Below the pieces are notes generated by a model. The model saw nothing but the letters and a program-made list of their open reading frames with translations, was not told where the DNA came from and ran no database searches. Positions 15,811-23,400 of a stretch of 31,905 nt of DNA are shown piece after piece. A program made the position numbers and the translations under genes. Origin of the DNA: DATLYB01 sp964502525 (lineage in GTDB: Bacteria; Bacteroidota; Bacteroidia; Chitinophagales; CAIOSU01); NCBI GenBank assembly GCA_964502525.1, contig CAZCXH010000044.1, forward strand, positions 1-31,905, in the 5' to 3' direction. The first letter of the stretch is position 1; each line of letters begins with the position of its first letter.

Positions 15811-16173
15811 TTAATCAGCGTGTAATATTTCCGCTGCATAAGCCGAAGCCAGCTTGCTTTCGCTTTTGCCGACAGCTTTTAATTGCCCGTCAACGATAAT
15901 ATTCACTGAAACCATGCTTTTATCTTTATCAGTTTGCGCTGCGATAAAAGCATAATGCCCTTGCTTTGTGGTATAACCATAGTCCCATTTCTCTTTCACG
16001 CTGTCAATGGCTACTGTATTTCCAAGTTCATCGCGATAAGATATGGCGCACGAAGAACATTCAACGACATACTGAACTTGGAATTCAATTTGTCCGGATG
16101 ATTTCAGTTTGTAGCCCAGTGCGATACCTGAACCTGCTATCAGAAGACTGATGATTACAATGGTGGTTTTCAT
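15811..16173 (-). CDS. Small membrane-anchored protein, MmpS-like beta domain
   Basis: The 120-residue protein has an N-terminal hydrophobic helix (about 3-20) serving as signal or anchor, then a predicted all-beta domain. The pattern VQYVVEC..CAISYRDELGN...WDYGYTTKQGHYAFIAAQ...VNIIVDGQLKAVGKSES resembles MmpS-type domains (VTYTD..GN, FTAKxGDFVYLSAQ, VTIYVDGK). This is family resemblance by eye only. A CxxC (CSSC, residues 39-42) is unusual and could form a disulfide or bind a ligand. It lies 109 nt downstream of PorP/SprF on the same strand but has its own copy of the 24-bp element, so it probably belongs to the same regulon rather than relying on read-through. The function is unknown; an envelope accessory role is inferred from context. 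Confidence 0.8.
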   Translation of the reverse strand: MKTTIVIISLLIAGSGIALGYKLKSSGQIEFQVQYVVECSSCAISYRDELGNTVAIDSVKEKWDYGYTTKQGHYAFIAAQTDKDKSMVSVNIIVDGQLKAVGKSESKLASAYAAEILHAD

Positions 16174-16214
16174 AATGTTGATTTGAATTTGTTAATGGTT
16201 ATTGATAAGTCCAT

Positions 16215-16238
16215 ATACCGTAAAATCAAAAAGGTCAT
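16215..16238 (-). promoter_or_regulatory. Bipartite ECF-like promoter element, small membrane protein gene
   Basis: The minus strand reads ATGACCTTTTT-GATTTTAC-GGTAT, ending 41 nt before the ATG at 16173. All 16 defined positions match the sites before PorP/SprF and the type B cargo gene, while the 8-nt spacer differs. Confidence 0.65.
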
Positions 16239-16282
16239 TTCCATGTTGGAGAATTGGCGCCACAGGTTTGGCAAGGTTCCAA

Positions 16283-17350
16283 CTACCATCTCGGACAATG
16301 AATCACGTCTTTCTTTTTTCCGAAACTTCCGGAGTACATCACAGAAATCTCGAACCCTCCATTTAGACTGGAACGAGCCAGATCGGAAACAAGGAGGTCG
16401 TAGCTCGCCCCCAGTGCCACATTTTTAAAATGAAGTTTGGTATTAACTATCAACGATTCGCTGCTTACAAACGACTCCCCCCCGACCATCCTGTAATATA
16501 ACCCAAGGAAGACGGCATCTCTTAATGGCAGATCGCTCCTGAAGAACATTTTTGCATTGGCCCCGATGTTCATCTCGTTGAATTTCCCTTGCCGCATGTA
16601 AAGCAATGTTGGCAACAGGCTGACATGCCTGACTATTTTGAACTCGGCTCCTCCATTAATGGTGAATCTGGGAGGAAGCGGGGAAGATTCATCTCCGAGA
16701 AATGATTGTTCAGGACGGTTGAGGTGATGCAATGCCGCGCCCAGATAGAAGTTGGTCCGGTCGTTTTTCAGGTAATACCATAATAACCCTGCGGACAGGT
16801 CTCCATATAAATAATTATTGTCACCCAAATCTTCTCCTGAATTCAAGGCAGGGTTGAATCCGCTTGTGTTGTCATACTGACTGCCGAACATCAGATTGGC
16901 ATAGTCAATGCTGCGCTGAATGATTCCGCCTTGGATGCCGATGGATAAAAACTGAGTAGTCTGCCTGTCGAGCGCTTTAATGTATGAAAGGGACAACAAA
17001 CTGGATGTCGAACGCATTTTTGCCGCTCCTGCCACATCGCTCAGGAGCAAAACTCCAATGCCGAGGGCTCCGCTTTTCCCTGACCCCGGATTCAGGCGCA
17101 GGTCAAACGACCCCGCGTACGTTCGGAATGCCGGTGTTCCGCTTTGGTCGGCAGGATTACCCCGCAATATGCTTTGCCATTGATTCCGGTAAATGCTTGT
17201 GAAGCGATAATTACCGTTGAACGCCCCGGTCATGGCTGCATTGAAGTGAAGCGGGCTCGCGAAATATTGGCTGAAATGGGGGTCCTGACCTCTGAGTGTG
17301 CTAAAGCTTCCGACTAAAATTGAAAGCACCAGCAGATATTGTTTTTTCAT
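16283..17350 (-). CDS. PorP/SprF family T9SS outer-membrane protein
   Basis: The 355-residue protein has a signal peptide (about 1-22) followed by the family signature QDPHFSQYFASPLHFNAAMTGAFNGNYRFTSIYRNQWQSI. Further family features are GIGVLLLSDVAGAAKMRSTSSLLSLSYIKAL, GLLWYY and repeated amphipathic strands ending in a C-terminal barrel (FEISVMYSGSFG). PorP/SprF proteins are outer-membrane beta-barrels. In Flavobacterium johnsoniae, SprF and its paralogs serve partner cargo proteins with type B sorting domains and are usually encoded beside them. Here the partner is very likely the divergent 2386-residue type B protein at 17461. A 24-bp bipartite element precedes the gene, and its mirror copy precedes the cargo gene. 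Confidence 0.95.
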   Translation of the reverse strand: MKKQYLLVLSILVGSFSTLRGQDPHFSQYFASPLHFNAAMTGAFNGNYRFTSIYRNQWQSILRGNPADQSGTPAFRTYAGSFDLRLNPGSGKSGALGIGVLLLSDVAGAAKMRSTSSLLSLSYIKALDRQTTQFLSIGIQGGIIQRSIDYANLMFGSQYDNTSGFNPALNSGEDLGDNNYLYGDLSAGLLWYYLKNDRTNFYLGAALHHLNRPEQSFLGDESSPLPPRFTINGGAEFKIVRHVSLLPTLLYMRQGKFNEMNIGANAKMFFRSDLPLRDAVFLGLYYRMVGGESFVSSESLIVNTKLHFKNVALGASYDLLVSDLARSSLNGGFEISVMYSGSFGKKKDVIHCPRW

Positions 17351-17374
17351 GGTTTTTGATTTTGTCAGTCATTA

Positions 17375-17398
17375 ATACCGAAAAAACAAAAAGGTCAT
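17375..17398 (-). promoter_or_regulatory. Bipartite ECF-like promoter element, PorP/SprF
   Basis: The minus strand reads ATGACCTTTTT-GTTTTTTC-GGTAT, ending 24 nt before the ATG at 17350. It lies back to back with the plus-strand copy at 17417-17440, so the pair directs divergent transcription. Confidence 0.68.
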
Positions 17399-17427
17399 CA
17401 CCCTGACAACCGAAAAATGACCTTTTT
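17388..17427. repeat. Inverted repeat formed by the divergent promoter elements
   Basis: AAAAAGGTCAT at 17388-17398 is the exact reverse complement of ATGACCTTTTT at 17417-17427, with an 18-nt spacer. Outside it, AATACC at 17374-17379 pairs with GGTATT at 17436-17441. The symmetry is explained by two copies of one regulatory site facing away from each other, so a terminator reading is less likely. Confidence 0.8.
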
Positions 17428-17440
17428 AAGAAATGGGTAT
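17417..17440 (+). promoter_or_regulatory. Bipartite ECF-like promoter element, type B cargo gene
   Basis: The plus strand reads ATGACCTTTTT-AAGAAATG-GGTAT, ending 20 nt before the ATG at 17461. The spacer sequence is unrelated to that of the other copies while length and both halves are kept, which argues for functional constraint. Confidence 0.68.
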
Positions 17441-17460
17441 TCGTGCAAAAACAATGTCCT

Positions 17461-20400
17461 ATGAAAACGAAATTCAGATTTCATTCCTTCTTGTTAGCCG
17501 CATGTATTTTTCTGTTTTGCATCTTCAATTCGGAGAAAACATTTGCAAATCATTCGGCTGGCGCCTATTTCACCTATGTACATCTTGGCGGCAATCAATA
17601 CCGGGTTACAATCCATTTCTTCAATGACTGCAGGGAAACGCTGCCGGAACCAGACCAAACCGTTGTCATTAGTTCAGCTTCATGTGGTACTACCAGAAAC
17701 GTAACGCTTGCCCAGCAATTTCATGAGCCTGTCGCCTTTAATGTTTGCAGCAACAGAAGCATTGGCGATTGCAGCCAGGGAATTGGGATGGAGAGATATG
17801 AATATAGCGGGACGATCACACTTCCTCAGCAGTGCTCCGATTGGATTATAAGTTTCGATAACTGCTGCCGAAATGGAGCAATTGACAACCTGGTTGATGC
17901 AAGACACCAAGACATTTATATTCAGGCTCGAATAGACAACCGGAATAACAGGGTCAATAATTCACCGGTTCCAGCCAATCCTGACGCTGCCAATTCCATA
18001 CCAGTTGTCTATATCTGCGTTAACCAGCCGTTCAATTTCAATCTTGGGCTTACCGACCCTGATCGTGACAGGCTCACCTATTCGCTTATTGCTCCCCGCA
18101 ATAGCTTTAACAGCAATATACCCTTCGTTGCACCTTACAGCGCAACCAACCCATTAAGTACAGCAAACGGCTTCAACCTCAATTCGCAAACAGGTCAAGT
18201 AACTTTTACCCCAACGAGGATCCAAAATGCCGTAGTAACCATACAAGTAAGAGAATGGAGAAATGGAATAGAAATCGCCTCCTCAAACTATGATGTGCAG
18301 TTTGTGGTGGAGAATTGCAGCAACAGGCTTCCTACCGCAACCGGTTTCAACGGCACCCAAAACTATACCATGGACATTGAGGCTTGCAGGCAAAGCAGTT
18401 TTACTATCAATACCGCTGACGCTGAAAACAACCGCGTCACGCTAAACTATACCGGCAACATACAAGGAGCGACTTTCACCACCAACAATGCGGTGTTTCC
18501 GACAGGGACTTTTTCATGGAGGCCATCAGCAAGTGATACAGGCACGCACACTTTCATGTTAACAGTGACCGATACATGCGGATCAAATTTTTACAACTAT
18601 TCAATTAACGTAATACCCAGCACCGTTTCCATCAATGTCGGACCGGATGTCAGCATGTGTGCGGGTGAATGTGTGCAATTAGATGAGTTTAACAGGCCGT
18701 CAGGGGGCGTCAGTTACTCCTGGTCACCCGCAGCAGGTCTTGATTACACCAACAGGCGAAACCCCACCGCGTGCCCGCAGTCAACAACCACTTACACGCT
18801 TACGCGAACCTTTTCAGGTGGATGCACTGCGAGTGATAATATTCGTGTTACAGTTCTTTCCGCGCCACAAATCAATCTTGGCTCCAACCTGAATGTTTGC
18901 ATGGATTCTTGTGTACAACTCAACGAACCTGTAGGTCCTAACGGAACGGCTTATTCCTGGTCTCCTTCATCTGGGCTTTCCAGCCCCGCTGTGCGGAATC
19001 CAATTGCCTGCCCCCAAGTCACTACCACCTATAATGTAACTGCCACCTTCCCTAATGGATGCTCATCAACCGATGATGTGAGGCTTACGGTTCGCCCTGC
19101 AATACCGGTATTTGTATCTCCGGAAAATTCATCTGTTTGCAATGGCAATTCCATCGTGCTGAACGCAAGCTATTCCGGCAGTGCAAGCCTGCTATGGAGC
19201 ACTGGTGAAACAACGCAATCCATCACCGTCAATCCTTCATCCGATACGTTTTACACCGTTCAAACCATCACGCAATACGGCTGCACTCAAATTGACACCG
19301 CCTTCGTCAACATCAGCACTCCTTCTTCAAGCCAAACCTGCAACAATATTTATGTAACCCCAAACGGAACAGGATCGGGACTCATGCCTTCTGATCCCAC
19401 CGACCTGCTGACAGCCATCGGAATGGCGCAATGCAGCAATGTGGATATTAAAATGGCGATAGGCACCTATAATATCAGCCATCCTATTTCAATATCAAGT
19501 TTTATGACGCTGGAAGGAGGTTTTGATCCGCTCAACAACTGGACGAAAACAAGCCTGCGTGGAGCAACCACCATCTTCAGGAACAACCTGAACCCGGATG
19601 GACCGCCAGATGCGCCACATTTAATTGCAGTATCCGCCAGCAACTCCAGCTTTTTCAGGCTGCAGGATCTTACAATTGAAACTGCTGATGGTGCAGTGAG
19701 CAACGGAGCCGGAGCATCCACTTACGGAATACACATTAACAATTGCTCCAATTATGAAATTGTAAGATGCCACGTCATTTCGGGCAATGGCGGTGATGGT
19801 GCGAATGGCGCCACGCATCCCGGATCGGGCGGGTCAACGAGAACCGCTGCAAGGGGTGGCGCAGGAGGAGATGGCAGCGCACAGGTAGATGGATGCAATG
19901 GAAGTTCTGATCCGGGTGATAATGGGAGGAGAGGAGGTTCCAGTTCCTTTTTGCTTCTGGGTGCCGCAGGCGGATCAGGAGGACTTGGTGTCAGCAACGG
20001 AGGTTGTATTCTGGGTTGTTTTTCCGGCTCCGATGGAGCAAACGGACGGGACGGAAGCAATGGATCAACCGGGAATGCAGGTTCCGGCTTCAGCCAGGGG
20101 GACAGACCTGCGCCTAATACGGATTTAAATTTATATTATGTTCCTAATACCCCTGAAAGCGGGGATGATGGCTGGGGTGGCGGTGGCGGTGGTGGTGGAA
20201 GCGGTGCGGCTGTGGGATGCAGTGGTTGTTTGACCAGTTCCGGAGATGCTTTTGGAGGTGTTGGTGGAGAAGGTGGCATCGGAGGGCTTGGAGGCAATGG
20301 CGGATACGGTGGAGGCGGTTCATTTCCAATTTATGTATATGATGGCGGTTCCGGAAGAATCGAGGATTGTTCATTGACTGCCGGCAACCCCGGTGCGGGC

Positions 20401-23400
20401 GGGTTGGGAACTTCCGGTCAGATTGGCGGAGCGGGGGGACAGGGCAGTGCCGGGGGCACCTATACGAGGTGTTCGCTGCAAAGAACGGGCGGTGACGGGG
20501 GCGATGGCGGCAGAGGCGGCAGAGGCGGCAGAGGAAGAGATGGTGCCAACGGCTTAAGCTCGAAATTATTTGTGGCTAATGGCACAGCGCCTTCCGTAAT
20601 TTCCGGGGGTGCAGTCCAAACTATCTCGCAAGCGGTAAATAATCCTGCAGATTTTGATTTAGCCGCTCAACCGATTATCAATGTTTCCAATGAGAGCTGC
20701 ACGAACATCGCTGTTAACTTTTCGAGCGCAGCGTCCGGAAACTGGAATTTTGGGAGTGGAGCAAGTCCTGCATCATCAACCGGCAGGAATATGAGCGCTG
20801 TTTATTCTTCTGTCGGCAGAAAAAATATCGCATATTCCGGCAATACTTATACAGGATTTAAAAACATCGCCATTGCCAACAGCGGGTTGCACCCTGAAAT
20901 AATCGCAACAGCGCAACAAATCGCACCGGGCGAATATGAGGTTTGCGAAGGTTCTGTTGTTAGCTTCAGCAACTCGGATCCTGGCATCGGCTATGAATGG
21001 GAGATTGACGGAGCCGTTCCGCGCATCCGCACCACTCAAAGTGTAAATAACGTACCGTTCAATGCACCGGGAGCGTATGTCGTAAAGCTGCGAATAGAAT
21101 CGGATTGCTGCGGCTGGTCTTCACCGGATTCGGTCACGCTTTATGTCCGTCCGCAAACGCGCATTGCAGTGAGCCGCGACACTTCAGTCTGTCCCGGAGA
21201 CAGCGTAACGCTTGCCGCCAGTGGCGCTGCTTCGTATGCATGGATGCCTGCCGGAACATTAAGCGCCAATTCGGGAGCAACAGTGGTTGCATTTCCTTCA
21301 GCAACCACCACCTACACGGTTTCCGGAGATAATTCAAATATCTGCGGTTCAGGCGAAGCGCAGGTCACGGTTACCGTTAATAACCCGCCTGTGATTAATA
21401 TAGCAACTGTAGCAGCAACCTGCCTGCTGCCCGGATCGGCAACAGTGACGCCTTCCGGGGGAAGCGGAAACTACAGCTATGCATGGAACACTTCACCGGT
21501 GCAATCAACTGCGACTGCCACCGGTCTGCCCGCTGGAACTTACTGGGTGACCGTTGCCGACAACGGAACCAGATGCAGCAGCGAGCAGGAAGTTACTGTT
21601 GCGGTGAGTGATCCTCCATCATTAAGCGCATCGGCAGTTGACGTCACCTGCGGATCGAATGGGTTGGCAACAGTAACCGCATCAGCGGGCAGCGGCAGCT
21701 ATAGCTATTCATGGAATACTGATCCCGTTCAAACCGGTGCTGCCGCCACCGGCCTTTCCGGAGGCAGCTATACTGTCACTGTAACTGACACCATAACCGG
21801 GTGCAGCGCTGCAACAGATGTGGTGGTCAGCAACAGCGGGGCATTAGTGGTATTTATTGGCAGCAACTCCAACATATCATGCGCGGGGTTATCTGATGGT
21901 TCTGCCACCGTTGCCATCAGCGGTGGACGATCACCCTATGACATTCTCTGGAGCAACAATGAAACAAATAATACAATTGCAAATCTTTCCGCAGGCAGGT
22001 ATGCTGTTACCGTGACGGATGACGCAGGCTGTTCCGATTCAACTGACGTAGTAATTGCCGAACCTTCAGCCCTTCAAGTTGACATCCATGAACACACGGG
22101 GGCGACCTGCTCCGATCCAACTGGTGGAAGTGCCGGAGTCCATGTACATGGTAATGATGTCGCTTACTTATGGAGCACAGGCGAAACCTCGGATGTCATA
22201 TCCGGACTTTCTGGCGGAACATATACCGTAACCGTAACTGATGCCAATAGCTGTACGGAATCAGCTTCCGTGATTATCAGTGTTGAAGCCTGTGACGACA
22301 GCGATTTATGCACGGATGATGATTGCGTCAATCAGCAATGTGTATTCTCCCCGGTAATGTGCGATGATCACGATGCCTGCACGGGTGATGCTTGTGTTAA
22401 TGGCCGGTGCGAGTCTGCTCCGATCATCTGCGATGATGGCAATGTGTGCACGAGCGATGACTGCGATGCATTGATAGGATGTACAGCCATGTCACTGCCG
22501 ATAGACTCCACTATTGAGCACCGTACATCATGCAATCCTGTTGATACGGGAGTACAGGTGCTGCATCTATCCAATCACAACGGCTGTGATTCGGTGCATA
22601 CGATAATAACCTCGTTTTTGGAATCAAATTTCACGTTTGAAAGTAATACTTCCTGCAACCCTGCAGACACAGGCATTGTGTCGCACACCTTCACCAATCA
22701 TTACGGCTGCGATTCGGTGCATACCATCACAACTACACTCGCTTTGGTAAGCACGTCCACGGAAAACATTACCGGTTGTGATTCAGTGACGATCAACGGC
22801 ACGACTTACTTCGCCTCGACTACGTTCAGCGACACGATTCGCGGAGGTTCCGTGAACGGATGCGACTCGCTGGTCAATTATGTTGTAACGATCCACGCCA
22901 GCAACAGCACGTTCGGGTTTGCGACCTCGTGCAATCCTGCGGACACGGGCAGAGTATCGTACACGTACATGAACCGCTTCGGCTGTGATTCGGTGCACAC
23001 CATCATCACCACATTAGTAACGGGTGATGCCACGTTCGAATCGCGCACATCCTGCAATCCTGCTGATGTTGGAGTGCAGGTATTGAACTTGATTAATCAG
23101 CACGGCTGCGATTCGATCCACACGATCACAACAACTCTTTTGGAATCCGATATCACATCCGAGAGCCGCACCTCGTGCAACCCTGCGGATACCGGTGCGG
23201 TAGTGCTGAACCTCGTCAACCGCTTCGGCTGTGATTCGGTGCACACCATCACCACCACATTAGTAACGGGTGATGCCACGTTCGAATCGCGCACATCCTG
23301 CAATCCTNNNNNNNNNNNNNNNNNNNNNNNNNNNNNNNNNNNNNNNNNNNNNNNNNNNNNNNNNNNNNNNNNNNNNNNNNNNNNNNNNNNNNNNNNNNNN

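Noticed and set aside
17388..17427. Inverted repeat with T-runs on both strands read as a bidirectional terminator or attenuator
   Set aside because: It lies between divergent genes, upstream of both starts. The symmetry is better explained by two opposed copies of an element also found singly before two other genes.
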